A DNA stretch of 64,000 nucleotides. Source: Mycolicibacterium septicum DSM 44393 (GTDB taxonomy: Bacteria > Actinomycetota > Actinomycetes > Mycobacteriales > Mycobacteriaceae). The notes beneath the pieces are model-generated. The model saw only the letters and a list, made by a program, of their open reading frames with translations. It did no database searches and was not told the origin of the DNA. The translations under genes and the position numbers were made by a program. Below are positions 52,658-61,259 of this stretch, piece by piece (within the stretch, counting starts at the first letter, position 1; the number at the start of each line of letters is the position of its first letter). The DNA lies in assembly GCF_000455325.1 (NCBI RefSeq), contig NZ_HG322951.1:653718-717717 (forward strand), given 5' to 3'.

Positions 52658-53923
52658 TCACACCCCCGCGGCCTTGCGCTGGTAGTCGTCGATCCATGCC
52701 GCGGTCTCCTTGTGTAGGTGCCGAAGCAGGATCTCCTGATCGCAGAGCAGGAACTCGTCGACCACCCGGGTCTCGATCGAGCTCTGGGTGGCTTCCAGGG
52801 TGTTGGCGTCCTGCAGGCCGTACTCCTTGAAGGAAACCGCGGCCAATTCCTGGCCCAACCGCTCCCGTGGTGTCCGCGGCTGCGGGAAGTACAACGTGCA
52901 TTCGAAGGTGTGGGTGTTGAACGAGGTCGGCCAGTAGTGGTAGGTCAGATACCAGCCCTGGCCCCAGAACAAGACGACGAAGTTGGGGAACAACTGGAAC
53001 GAGTCCAACCCCCACGGATCGCATTTGGCCGGGTTGAGACCGACCGGCATGTCGCCGAGATCCGGGGCCTCCCATGGTCCGAAAAGTCCGCTCTGGCAGA
53101 TGTCTTCGATGGGCTTGCGCATCTCGTCGGCCATCTCCCAGGCCCGCACGCCGGATGTGCTCACCAACCGGTGCGGCCCTTCGATCCGGTAGTGCGGTGC
53201 CTCGAACCCTGATTCAGCGGCAGCCTTCGAGTAGGCGGTGGGGGACTGGTTCGCGTGCAATATGGGTGCGTGGTAGAACTCCTGGAAGGCGTCCATGTAG
53301 AGCTTCCAATTCGCCTTCACCTCAGAGCGATAGGTGAACCGCGAGGTCATCTTGTCGAACGGGTAGCCCTCCAGATCGGTGATCATCGGGCCCAGGAATT
53401 CACGCAGAGATTGCTCTGGGACCTTGGCGAAGTTGACGAAGATGAACCCTTCCCACACCTCGCAGTGCACGGGAACCAGGCCGTAACGGCTCTTGTCCAG
53501 GTCGAAGAACTCAGACTCCTGCTGGACGAAGGTGAGCTCGCCGTCCAGGTCGTAACGCCAGGCGTGGTACTTGCAGGTGAACTGCCGGCACACCCCGCTG
53601 GTCTCCTCCAGCGGCATGTCATCCCACACCAGCTTGTTACCCCGGTGGCGGCAGACGTTGTGGAAGGCCTTGACCTCTCCGGACTTGCCGCGGACCACGA
53701 TGATCGAGGTGTTGGCGGCCTTCATCTCCCGGGTGAAGTAGCTCCCCTTGCGTGAAAGCTGTTCGACCCGTCCGACATTCAGCCAGGCGCGTTTGAAGAT
53801 CGCCTTGCGCTCGAGTTCGTAGATCTCCGGGCTGATCGAGTCTTCATACGACACCGGGCCGGTGCCGAGTTCCGGGTAGTGCTGAGTCCAGCTGCCTTCA
53901 GCCGGTTTGGGAAACCGAGCCAT
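52658..53923 (-). CDS. Rieske non-heme iron oxygenase alpha subunit
   Basis: A 421-residue oxygenase. The Rieske ligands are canonical: Cys91-x-His93 and Cys117-x2-His120. The mononuclear site is NWKLYMDAFQEFYHAPILH with His218, His223 and bridging Glu215. It hydroxylates or demethylates an unknown, probably aromatic or terpenoid, substrate with electrons from the reductase at 48140-49204. AGGAG five bases before ATG 53923. First gene of its operon. Confidence 0.93.
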   Translation of the reverse strand: MARFPKPAEGSWTQHYPELGTGPVSYEDSISPEIYELERKAIFKRAWLNVGRVEQLSRKGSYFTREMKAANTSIIVVRGKSGEVKAFHNVCRHRGNKLVWDDMPLEETSGVCRQFTCKYHAWRYDLDGELTFVQQESEFFDLDKSRYGLVPVHCEVWEGFIFVNFAKVPEQSLREFLGPMITDLEGYPFDKMTSRFTYRSEVKANWKLYMDAFQEFYHAPILHANQSPTAYSKAAAESGFEAPHYRIEGPHRLVSTSGVRAWEMADEMRKPIEDICQSGLFGPWEAPDLGDMPVGLNPAKCDPWGLDSFQLFPNFVVLFWGQGWYLTYHYWPTSFNTHTFECTLYFPQPRTPRERLGQELAAVSFKEYGLQDANTLEATQSSIETRVVDEFLLCDQEILLRHLHKETAAWIDDYQRKAAGV

Positions 53924-54018
53924 GCTCGCTCCTGTCAGATGTGATTCGACCGACGATGCCGACCCGTGGCTGTTGGTGCCGGCAGCTCAAACTCGACGGT
54001 AGACGGCCGTTTCATCAA

Positions 54019-54034
54019 TGACAAGTAGTTGATA
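54019..54034. promoter_or_regulatory. Operator-like site between Rieske and aldehyde dehydrogenase genes
   Basis: TGACAAG-TA-GTTGATA, the inverse of the site at 49217-49232 with one difference. It lies in the 141-base divergent promoter region. Confidence 0.62.
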
Positions 54035-54064
54035 CTCTGAATTCGACTGAGGCGGGAGGGTCCG

Positions 54065-55525
54065 ATGGATCAGCATCTTGGGGAGTACCTGGGGGTCGAG
54101 GCCGACTGGTCGCTCGACGGCGACCCCGGCGACACGATCGAGGTCATCTCCCCGCACACCGGGCAACCCATCGCTCGTGTGGTGGCGGCCGGACCGGCCG
54201 AGGTGGACGCTGCCGTCGCGGCCGCTCGTGCGGCCATCGACCACGGGCCGTGGCCACGGCTGGACCCGGCGGAACGCATCGCGGCGGTGCGACGCCTCGC
54301 CGAGGTCTACGCCGGACGACGCGGCGAGATGGCCCAACTCATCTCGGCCGAGATGGGTGCGCCGATCACTTTCGCCCAACGCGCGCAGGTCGGGCTGCCG
54401 GCGATGATGATGTCCGCGTTCTGCGACCTCGCCGAGACCTATCCCTGGCGGGAGGTCCGCTCGGGTTTCTTCGGGTCGGACGTTCGCGTCGTGAAGCAGC
54501 AGGTGGGTGTCGTCGCAGCCGTCGTTCCGTGGAACATGCCGCAGTTCCTGATCGTCACCAAGCTCGTGCCCGCGCTGCTCGCCGGCTGCGCGGTGGTGCT
54601 CAAGCCCGCGCCCGAATCTCCCCTGGATGCACTGCTTTTGAGCGACATGATCAAGGAGATCGGCCTGCCCGACGGCGTCGTCTCCGTCATCCAGGGGGAC
54701 GCCACCGTCGGTGCCCACCTGGTCGGCCACGCGGGCGTCGACAAGGTCTCGTTTACGGGTTCGAGTGCCGCGGGCCGCGCCGTCGCGGCGGCTGCCGCAG
54801 CCAACTTGACCAAGGTAAGTCTCGAGCTCGGCGGCAAGTCGGCGGCCATCATCCTCGATGACGCCGACCCGGCGACCGTCGCGGCCGGGGTGCGGTCGGC
54901 CAGCCTGTCCAACAGTGGCCAGATCTGCAATGCCTTGACCCGCATCGTCGTACCGGCGTCCCGGGAGCAGGAGTTCGTCGACGCCCTGGCCGACCGGATG
55001 AACGCACTCGTCGTCGGCGATCCCGCCGACGCGGCCACCGACCTGGGTCCACTCGTGTCCCGACGGCAGCAGCAGCGTGTACGCGACTACATCGACCTCG
55101 GACGGCAAGAGGGAGCCCGGATGGTCTGCGGAGGGGCCGACCTGCCCGATGGCGTCGACACGGGCTGGTACGTCCGGCCCACTCTGTTCGCCGGGGCTGA
55201 CAACTCGATGCGCATCGCCCGCGAGGAGATCTTCGGTCCTGTACTCACCGTGATCGGGTACCGCGACGAGGACGAAGCGGTCGCGATCGCCAACGACTCC
55301 GACTATGGCCTGGCCGGCTCGGTGTGGACGGCGGACACCGACCGCGGCATCAAGATCGCCGAACGTGTACAAACCGGCACTTTCGGGGTAAACCAGGGGT
55401 ACACGATGGATCCGTTCGCACCGTTCGGCGGCGTCAAGGACAGTGGCTACGGCCGGGAACTCGGCCGTGAAGGCCTCGACGGCTATCTCGAGACCAAGTC
55501 CATCGCCGTCGCGGCCACCCGGTGA
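54065..55525 (+). CDS. NAD(P)-dependent aldehyde dehydrogenase
   Basis: A 486-residue non-acylating aldehyde dehydrogenase. Catalytic Glu in LELGGKSA, Cys in NSGQICNAL, cofactor block FTGSSAAGRAV, and the C-terminal EEIFGPVLTV. Size and type match Rv0223c. GGGAGGG precedes ATG 54065. Co-transcribed with a metal-dependent hydrolase; it presumably oxidises an aldehyde released by the oxygenase branch. Confidence 0.92.
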   Translation: MDQHLGEYLGVEADWSLDGDPGDTIEVISPHTGQPIARVVAAGPAEVDAAVAAARAAIDHGPWPRLDPAERIAAVRRLAEVYAGRRGEMAQLISAEMGAPITFAQRAQVGLPAMMMSAFCDLAETYPWREVRSGFFGSDVRVVKQQVGVVAAVVPWNMPQFLIVTKLVPALLAGCAVVLKPAPESPLDALLLSDMIKEIGLPDGVVSVIQGDATVGAHLVGHAGVDKVSFTGSSAAGRAVAAAAAANLTKVSLELGGKSAAIILDDADPATVAAGVRSASLSNSGQICNALTRIVVPASREQEFVDALADRMNALVVGDPADAATDLGPLVSRRQQQRVRDYIDLGRQEGARMVCGGADLPDGVDTGWYVRPTLFAGADNSMRIAREEIFGPVLTVIGYRDEDEAVAIANDSDYGLAGSVWTADTDRGIKIAERVQTGTFGVNQGYTMDPFAPFGGVKDSGYGRELGREGLDGYLETKSIAVAATR

Positions 55526-55535
55526 TCGAGAGGGA

Positions 55536-56681
55536 ATGATGACCACAACCACCTCACCCAGGATTCCGGCCGCCGAACGCATCGCCGTGCGATGTGTCGA
55601 CTCCGATGTGCATCCCGTTCCCCGCCGGGGAGAGCTCGGCCAGTACATCCCCGAGCCGTGGCGGTCCAGGTATTTCAACACCCACGATGTCGGCGACCTC
55701 ATCTACTACGACGCCCCCGATTACGCGCATGCCTACGCGATGCGGACGGATGCCTTCCCGTCCGACGGCGAATTCGCCGGCAGCAACCCCGATCTCGCCT
55801 TCCGGCAGCTGATCATGGAGGCCGGGGCGGATATCGCGATTCTGGAACCCGCGGCGTACTCGGCCCACATTCCCGAGGCCAATCATGTGATGAACTGCGC
55901 GCTCAACGACTGGCAGGCCAACCACTGGCTGGACAGTCACAACAACTGGCACGAGCGCTGGCGTGGATCCATCTGCCTGGCGGTCGAAGCGCCCGAGCTG
56001 GGGGCGCAGGAGATCGAACGGTGGGCCGGCCACCCGTACATGGCGCAGATCCTGATCAAGGCCGAGCCGCGTCCGTCGTGGGGTGACCCCAAATACGACC
56101 CGATCTGGGCGGCGGCCACCAAACATGACATTCCCGTGAGCTGCCACCTGTCCCGCGGCGAGTACGAGGAACTTCCGCTCCCGCCGGTGGGGCTGCCCAG
56201 CTACAACCACGACTTCATGGTCACGTACTCACTGTTGGCGGCCAACCAGGTGATGAGCCTGATCTTCGACGGCGTGTTCGACCGGTTCCCGACGCTGCGC
56301 ATCGTGTTCGTCGAGCACGCGTTCACCTGGATCCTGCCGCTGATGTGGCGCATGGACGCCATCTATGAGGCACGCAAGTCCTGGATGGACATCAAGCGCA
56401 AGCCGTCCGAGTACGTCAAGGACCACATCAAGTTCACCACCCAGCCGTTGGACTACCCCGAGGACAAGACCGAACTGTCGCGGGCCTTCGAATGGATGGA
56501 GTGCGACAAGATCCTGCTGTTCTCCAGCGACTACCCGCACTGGACGTTCGACGACCCGCGCTGGCTGGTCAAACACCTGCCCGAGCACGCCAGGGAAAAC
56601 GTCATGTTCCGCAACGGCATCGAGACCTACAAGCTGCCCGAGACGGTTCCGGTGCTCGAGGGTCAGGTGCGGGTGTTCTGA
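55536..56681 (+). CDS. Amidohydrolase-2 / ACMSD-like metal-dependent hydrolase or decarboxylase
   Basis: A 381-residue TIM-barrel protein of the PF04909 kind, common next to aromatic and terpenoid catabolic genes in mycobacteria. N-terminal metal segment CVDSDVHPVP (single His instead of H-x-H, usual in this subgroup), then VSCHLSRGE, FVEHAFTW and FSSDYPHWTFDD with the catalytic Asp. It may hydrolyse a ring or C-C bond, or decarboxylate. ATG 55536 (second ATG 55539) follows GAGAGGG, 10 bases behind the dehydrogenase. Confidence 0.88.
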   Translation: MMTTTTSPRIPAAERIAVRCVDSDVHPVPRRGELGQYIPEPWRSRYFNTHDVGDLIYYDAPDYAHAYAMRTDAFPSDGEFAGSNPDLAFRQLIMEAGADIAILEPAAYSAHIPEANHVMNCALNDWQANHWLDSHNNWHERWRGSICLAVEAPELGAQEIERWAGHPYMAQILIKAEPRPSWGDPKYDPIWAAATKHDIPVSCHLSRGEYEELPLPPVGLPSYNHDFMVTYSLLAANQVMSLIFDGVFDRFPTLRIVFVEHAFTWILPLMWRMDAIYEARKSWMDIKRKPSEYVKDHIKFTTQPLDYPEDKTELSRAFEWMECDKILLFSSDYPHWTFDDPRWLVKHLPEHARENVMFRNGIETYKLPETVPVLEGQVRVF

Positions 56682-56688
56682 GTCGCCC

Positions 56689-57291
56689 TTACGGCAGCTT
56701 GATGGCCGACACGTACATTTCCACCATGGGCCGGTAGAGGTCGACATCGTCGAGTTCACTGCCCAGCACCACACCCTCGCTGGTGGCGATGAGCACCTGG
56801 GCGAACGTCGACGCCGGAATCCGCAGCGTTGCGCCAAGTCGTTTCATACCTGCGGCGATGAAGGCGCTGAGCGACTCGACGACTTCGGCGCGCTTCGCTG
56901 CGACCCGGTCCCGAGCCTCCGGGTTGCGACGCAGGTAGAGGGTGAATTCGTGGCCTAACGCGGCATGCTCGGCGCCGCGGTCGCGGCTCAGCTCGCGCCA
57001 TCGCTCGGCGATCTCGTCGAGTTCTGCCGCCCCGACCTCCTTCGCGGAGGACATCACCTCCGCGAAGTTGTCGAAATACCGGCGCCAGTACCTGTCGCTG
57101 ACTGCCAGGAAGAGGTCTTCCTTGGTGGAGAAGTGGTTGTAGATGGCGCCCTTGGTGTAGCCGGCAGCGTGGGCGATGTCATCCAGAGACGCTGCGGTGA
57201 ATCCTTTTTCGGCAAAAACGGCTTCCGCAGCGTCCAGGAGTAGTGAGCGGGTGCGCTCCAGGCGCCGCTCCCGCGTCCACCGCTCGACCAT
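56689..57291 (-). CDS. TetR-family regulator
   Basis: A 200-residue repressor. Helix-turn-helix AASLDDIAHAAGYTKGAIYNHFSTKEDLF (key: YTKGAIYNHF). Long helical ligand domain with RDRGAEHAALGHEF. It is convergent with the amidohydrolase-2 gene and divergent from the AveC-like gene, with two TACC-N4-GGTA/T sites between them. It probably represses the AveC-like gene and itself. Confidence 0.9.
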   Translation of the reverse strand: MVERWTRERRLERTRSLLLDAAEAVFAEKGFTAASLDDIAHAAGYTKGAIYNHFSTKEDLFLAVSDRYWRRYFDNFAEVMSSAKEVGAAELDEIAERWRELSRDRGAEHAALGHEFTLYLRRNPEARDRVAAKRAEVVESLSAFIAAGMKRLGATLRIPASTFAQVLIATSEGVVLGSELDDVDLYRPMVEMYVSAIKLP

Positions 57292-57319
57292 GCGTGAGAT
57301 TCTGCCACAGAACTAAAAA

Positions 57320-57350
57320 ACCTCTAGGTATTTGAGATACCACTCGGTAT
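57320..57350. promoter_or_regulatory. TetR operator-like sites upstream of the AveC-like gene
   Basis: ATACC-ACTC-GGTAT (57337-57350) and ACCTCTAGGTA (57320-57330), whose reverse strand reads TACC-TAGA-GGT. Both have the same half-site and lie 29-59 bases from the tetR start. Confidence 0.55.
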
Positions 57351-57459
57351 ATTCTGCTGCGAACGCATGACGATCCCTTGTCGCTGGGGCCATTTCGCGA
57401 TTCGGGTGCACTGTTCGATTCATGCGCGCTGATACGGCAACCAAGAAGGAGGCAGTGTC

Positions 57460-58620
57460 GTGGGCGACCTGTCCAGCGGGAGCAAGACCGAGCCGCGCGG
57501 CGGCGCGGCGTCAATCGATGTAGGGGTACAGCGGACAGTCAAACCGGTCCAGATATGGGCCGTAGCCGGTGGGGCATTGCTGGCACTTCAGCTGTATGTG
57601 TGGATCAGCTGGATCACCGGACCCTATTTCGAACGCGTGCCCGGCGGCGTCAACGAGCCGCCGCTTTATATGAAGATCCCCCTGATCGCGAATGCGGTTG
57701 TGCTCTGGGTCGGTCTGCCATTCGCCATCTGGTGGTTCTTCATCAGGCCATGGCGTCGCGAACGTCGAATCACGTTGGACGGCATGCTATTTGTGTCGAT
57801 GGGCCTGATGTTCTTCCAGGATCCCCTGCTGAACTACTTCAACACCTGGTGCACGTACAACACCTGGTTGTTCAACCGGGGTTCGTGGTCCTCGAACATT
57901 CCGGGATGGGTCTCACCCGAGGAGCCCGGCCGCCAGGTCGCCGAACCACTGCTGACGAATGTGCCGGGTTACGCCTACGGCGTCCTGCTGATCACAATCG
58001 CCGGTTGTTGGGCCATGCGCAAGATCAAGAACCGCTGGCCGAGCATCACCAACCTGCGGTTGATATTACTGACCTACGCGATGGCCTTCGTCTTCGATTT
58101 CGTGATGGAAGCCCTGGTCATGCTGCCGATCGGGTTCTACACCTACCCGGGCGCGATCCGGTCGGTGTCATTCAACGCCGGCACCTACTATCAGTGGCCG
58201 ATTTATGAGGGGCTGATGTGGGGCGGTGTCCAGGCGGCCCTGTGCTGTTTGCGCTTCTTCACCGATGATCGCGGCCGCACCGTCGTCGAACGTGGAATCG
58301 ACCGTGTGCGAGGCGGTTTCGCGAAGCAGCAGTTCATCCGTTTCCTGGCGGTCTTTGCCGGGGTCAGCGCCTGTTTCTTCTTCTTCTACAACCTGCCTGC
58401 GCAGTGGATCGGCATGCACTCGGACCCCTGGCCCGAGGACCACATGAAGCGGTCCTATCTCACCGGAGGCATCTGTGGTGATGGCACCGACACTCCCTGT
58501 CCCGACCCGGTACTGCCGATGCCCACCAAACGGTCCGGCTTCATCAACACCGACGGTCAGCTGGTCCTACCGGAGGGTGCGCAGCTGCCGACGGTCGTGC
58601 CGCTGATGCCGGGGAACTGA
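57460..58620 (+). CDS. AveC-like spirocyclase-family membrane protein
   Basis: A 386-residue membrane protein with about seven hydrophobic helices, recognised as the AveC family (named for the Streptomyces avermectin spirocyclase) from conserved parts such as FFQDPLLNYFNTW, FDFVMEALVMLPIGFYTYPG and YYQWPIYEGLMWGG. Mycobacterial members have no proven reaction. GTG 57460 has AAGGAGG seven bases upstream. Divergent from TetR, adjacent to the oxygenase cluster, so it may modify or carry a hydrophobic substrate. Confidence 0.82.
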   Translation: MGDLSSGSKTEPRGGAASIDVGVQRTVKPVQIWAVAGGALLALQLYVWISWITGPYFERVPGGVNEPPLYMKIPLIANAVVLWVGLPFAIWWFFIRPWRRERRITLDGMLFVSMGLMFFQDPLLNYFNTWCTYNTWLFNRGSWSSNIPGWVSPEEPGRQVAEPLLTNVPGYAYGVLLITIAGCWAMRKIKNRWPSITNLRLILLTYAMAFVFDFVMEALVMLPIGFYTYPGAIRSVSFNAGTYYQWPIYEGLMWGGVQAALCCLRFFTDDRGRTVVERGIDRVRGGFAKQQFIRFLAVFAGVSACFFFFYNLPAQWIGMHSDPWPEDHMKRSYLTGGICGDGTDTPCPDPVLPMPTKRSGFINTDGQLVLPEGAQLPTVVPLMPGN

Positions 58621-58627
58621 TGCCGAG

Positions 58628-59074
58628 TCAGGAGTCGACCGGCCCACACGAGGTGTCGCCCTGCCCGGCTTTGCGCAACAACGCTTTGAGTTGACGTTGT
58701 TCGGTGGGCGTCAGGCGGTCGAGCACCCGCTGATCGGCGACGTGGACGGCGTCCTCGGCACGGGCGAGCAACGTGCGGCCGGTGGCGGTGAGTTCGGCGG
58801 GCAGCGCCTTTCCCGCCGCCGCGGCATCGGGGCGGCGCACGGCGCCCGCGGCTTCCAGGCGGTGCAGCAGCTGGTTGGTCGCCTGCGCACTGACGTTGGT
58901 GAGCCGGGCCAGTCCAGCGCTGGTAAGCCCGGGATTCAGCGAGATGATCCGCAGGCAGACGAACTCCGGCAGTCCGAGTCCGAGCGGGGTGAGCACACCG
59001 ACCAGCTCGGGGCGCAACGTCGCAGCCACCCGGTGCAGCAGGTATCCCAGCGGCTCGCTGTCGGGGGCATTCAT
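58628..59074 (-). CDS. MarR-family regulator
   Basis: A 148-residue regulator from ATG 59074 (MNAPDSEPLGY), with GAGG nine bases upstream; the frame continues to 59104. Winged helix LTSAGLARLTNVSAQATNQLLHRLEAAGAVRRP (key: SAQATNQLLHRLE). Divergent from the PadR-like gene, with a perfect 19-bp palindrome in between. It differs from the other MarR at 50564-51016. Confidence 0.88.
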   Translation of the reverse strand: MNAPDSEPLGYLLHRVAATLRPELVGVLTPLGLGLPEFVCLRIISLNPGLTSAGLARLTNVSAQATNQLLHRLEAAGAVRRPDAAAAGKALPAELTATGRTLLARAEDAVHVADQRVLDRLTPTEQRQLKALLRKAGQGDTSCGPVDS

Positions 59075-59188
59075 AGCTGGCATCCTCACATGCGCCGCCC
59101 GCATCGACGATCCACATCGGCCGCACAGTTTCGCCCACAGCTCAACCAGTTCTCAGCCAGATCTCATTGAATTGGTCCCGATCGAGGC

Positions 59189-59207
59189 GTATCAAGGAAC
59201 TTGATAC
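59189..59207. promoter_or_regulatory. Perfect MarR-type palindrome
   Basis: GTATCAAG-GAA-CTTGATAC, arms of 8 bp, in the 189-base gap between the MarR and PadR-like genes. Related in half-site to the TATCAAG-TA-CTTGTCA sites but with a spacing one base larger. Confidence 0.68.
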
Positions 59208-59263
59208 ACCTGTCGGGCCGCAGTTCCGCGGTCCGGTTGAAATCTGGAAAAAGGATGTGTGAC

Positions 59264-59860
59264 ATGGGTTTTGGAGGATTTGGCGGCGGTTTCGGTCCGG
59301 CGGGATTCGACGGCGGCAACTGCAGCCCAGAGGGGCAGGGCGGTTTCGGTCCTGGCGCGTTCGGTGGCGGTTTCGCCGGCCCCGGGTTCGGTAAGGGCTT
59401 CGGGCCGGGCTTCGCGCTCAAGCGTGCCGCCGTCGGCACCGCGGCACTGTTGCTCGACGGGCCGGCCACAGCTGAACAGATCGTCGAGCGCACCACCGAG
59501 GCCACCGGCGGCGCCTTCACCCCGCCGCAGGACATCGTCGAATTGGCCATCGCGGCACTGGCCGGCCGCGGTGTGGTCACCGTCTCCGACGGTGTCGCCA
59601 CGCTGACCGATTTCGGCACCCAGCTGCTTGCCTGGCGCGGTGTCACCAGCGAGACCGCGCACGCGTTGTTCGGCAAGGTGGGCAAGTTCGCGGACGTCAT
59701 CAAGATTCGCACCGGCCTGCACGAGGTCGCCGGTCTGGCCCGCACCATCGCGTTCACGGGCACGGACGAACAGAAGGCCAAGCTCGGTGAGGTGCGGACG
59801 AATCTGCTCGCGGCCATCACCGACGCGAAGAAGGCCCTGCACGGAGTGCTGGCCAACTAG
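59264..59860 (+). CDS. Glycine-rich PadR-like winged-helix protein
   Basis: A 198-residue protein. Residues 1-50 are rich in Gly, Phe and Pro (repeats of GFGG, FGPG). The following domain, ALLLDGPATAEQIVERTTEATGGAFTP...IVELAIAALAGRGVVTV, resembles the PadR winged helix (key: LLLDGPATAEQI, LAGRGVV), but the helix-turn-helix is diverged. The C-terminal helices may dimerise. ATG 59264 has AAGG nine bases upstream. Probable regulator under control of the neighbouring MarR. Confidence 0.72.
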   Translation: MGFGGFGGGFGPAGFDGGNCSPEGQGGFGPGAFGGGFAGPGFGKGFGPGFALKRAAVGTAALLLDGPATAEQIVERTTEATGGAFTPPQDIVELAIAALAGRGVVTVSDGVATLTDFGTQLLAWRGVTSETAHALFGKVGKFADVIKIRTGLHEVAGLARTIAFTGTDEQKAKLGEVRTNLLAAITDAKKALHGVLAN

Positions 59861-59875
59861 ATTCTCGTCTGGAAG

Positions 59876-61249
59876 TTAGCGCAGCACCGAACCCGGATTG
59901 AGGATGCCCTGTGGATCCAGGGCATCCTTGATCCGGCGGGTCAACGCCATCACGTCGTCGCCGAGTTGTAGTGGCAGCCAATCCCTTTTGAGCCGGCCGA
60001 TGCCGTGCTCGCCGGTGATGGTGCCGCCCATGGCGATCGCCAGTTCCATGACCCGGGCGAACGCGTGACGGGCGCGCTCGCTCATATCCGGATCCTCGGC
60101 ATCGAACACCACCACCGGGTGGGTGTTTCCGTCGCCGGCGTGCGCGACGACGCAGATGAGCACGTCGCAGTCGTCGGCGATGCGCTTGATGCCGGCCACC
60201 AGTTCCGGCAGGTCGGGTGTCGGTACCGTGACGTCCTCGAGGTAGAACGTGCCCAGTTGCATGAGGGCCAGGCCCACCAGCCGACGAGCCGCGGTGAACG
60301 CGGCGCCCTCTTCGGCATCGTCGGTCGCGTAAACCTCGGTGGCACCGGACTTCTCGCAGGCCTCGACGATGTGGGCGATCTCCTCGGCGGCCGCGCCCGG
60401 TGCATCGGATTGAACGAGCAGCATCGCCTCGGCCGAGCGGTCCAGGCCCATGCGGCGGTAGTCCTCGACGGCGTTGATGGTCGCGTGGTCCATCAGCTCC
60501 AACATCGCAGGCCGGACCTTCTCGGTGATGGCCACCACCGCGTCGGCGGCGTCCTGTACGGAGCCGAACAGCGCGACCGCGGTCGATGCCGGAGGCTGCG
60601 CCGGGATCAGCCGCAGGGTGAGTTCGGTGATCACCCCGAGGATGCCCTCGGAACCGACGAACAGCTTCGTCAACGCCAGGCCGGCAACGTCTTTCAACCG
60701 CGGGCCGCCCAACCGCACGGCCGTGCCGTCGGCCAGCACCACCTGCATGCCCAACACGTAATCGCTGGTGACCCCGTACTTCACACAGCACAACCCGCCG
60801 GCGTTCGTCGCCGCGTTCCCGCCGATCGAGGAGATCTCGACCGAACCCGGGTCGGGCGGGTACCACAGCCCGTGCTCAGCGGCTGCCTTCTTCACCTCGG
60901 AGTTGATCAGACCGGGCTGCACCACCGCGACGCGGCTCGCGGTGTCGATTCGGATGTCGCGCATCCGTTCGGTGCTCAGGATGATTCCGCCGTCGACCCC
61001 GTTGGCGCCGCCGGCGAGCCCGGATCCCGCGCCCCGGGGTACCACGGGTACACCATGTGCGCTGGCCCATCGCAGCACGGCCTGCACATCCTCGGTGCTG
61101 CTCGCCCGCACGACGGCCCGTGCCCGGCCCGCTTCCGGGTCGAGTGCGGCGTCGCGCCGATAACCCTCGATCACGGCGGGATCGGTGATCACCGCGTGGT
61201 CCGGCAGTTCGGCGGCCAGTGCGGCGATCTCGTTGTCCGGTGTGGACAT
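59876..61249 (-). CDS. FAD-linked oxidase (glycolate oxidase GlcD / D-lactate dehydrogenase type)
   Basis: A 457-residue flavoprotein. The FAD (PCMH) domain has VPRGAGSGLAGGANG and SIGGNAATNAGG; the C-terminal oxidase domain has VVAHAGDGNTHPVV and GEHGIGRLKRDWL, the conserved active-site region. Oxidises a 2-hydroxy acid such as glycolate, D-lactate or D-2-hydroxyglutarate. No iron-sulfur partner (GlcF) is adjacent. Convergent with the PadR-like gene. Confidence 0.92.
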   Translation of the reverse strand: MSTPDNEIAALAAELPDHAVITDPAVIEGYRRDAALDPEAGRARAVVRASSTEDVQAVLRWASAHGVPVVPRGAGSGLAGGANGVDGGIILSTERMRDIRIDTASRVAVVQPGLINSEVKKAAAEHGLWYPPDPGSVEISSIGGNAATNAGGLCCVKYGVTSDYVLGMQVVLADGTAVRLGGPRLKDVAGLALTKLFVGSEGILGVITELTLRLIPAQPPASTAVALFGSVQDAADAVVAITEKVRPAMLELMDHATINAVEDYRRMGLDRSAEAMLLVQSDAPGAAAEEIAHIVEACEKSGATEVYATDDAEEGAAFTAARRLVGLALMQLGTFYLEDVTVPTPDLPELVAGIKRIADDCDVLICVVAHAGDGNTHPVVVFDAEDPDMSERARHAFARVMELAIAMGGTITGEHGIGRLKRDWLPLQLGDDVMALTRRIKDALDPQGILNPGSVLR

Positions 61250-61259
61250 CTCAGAAATT

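Noticed and set aside
53987..55702. Minus-strand frame of 571 codons opposite the aldehyde dehydrogenase
   Set aside because: Shadow composition; the plus strand has all catalytic motifs.
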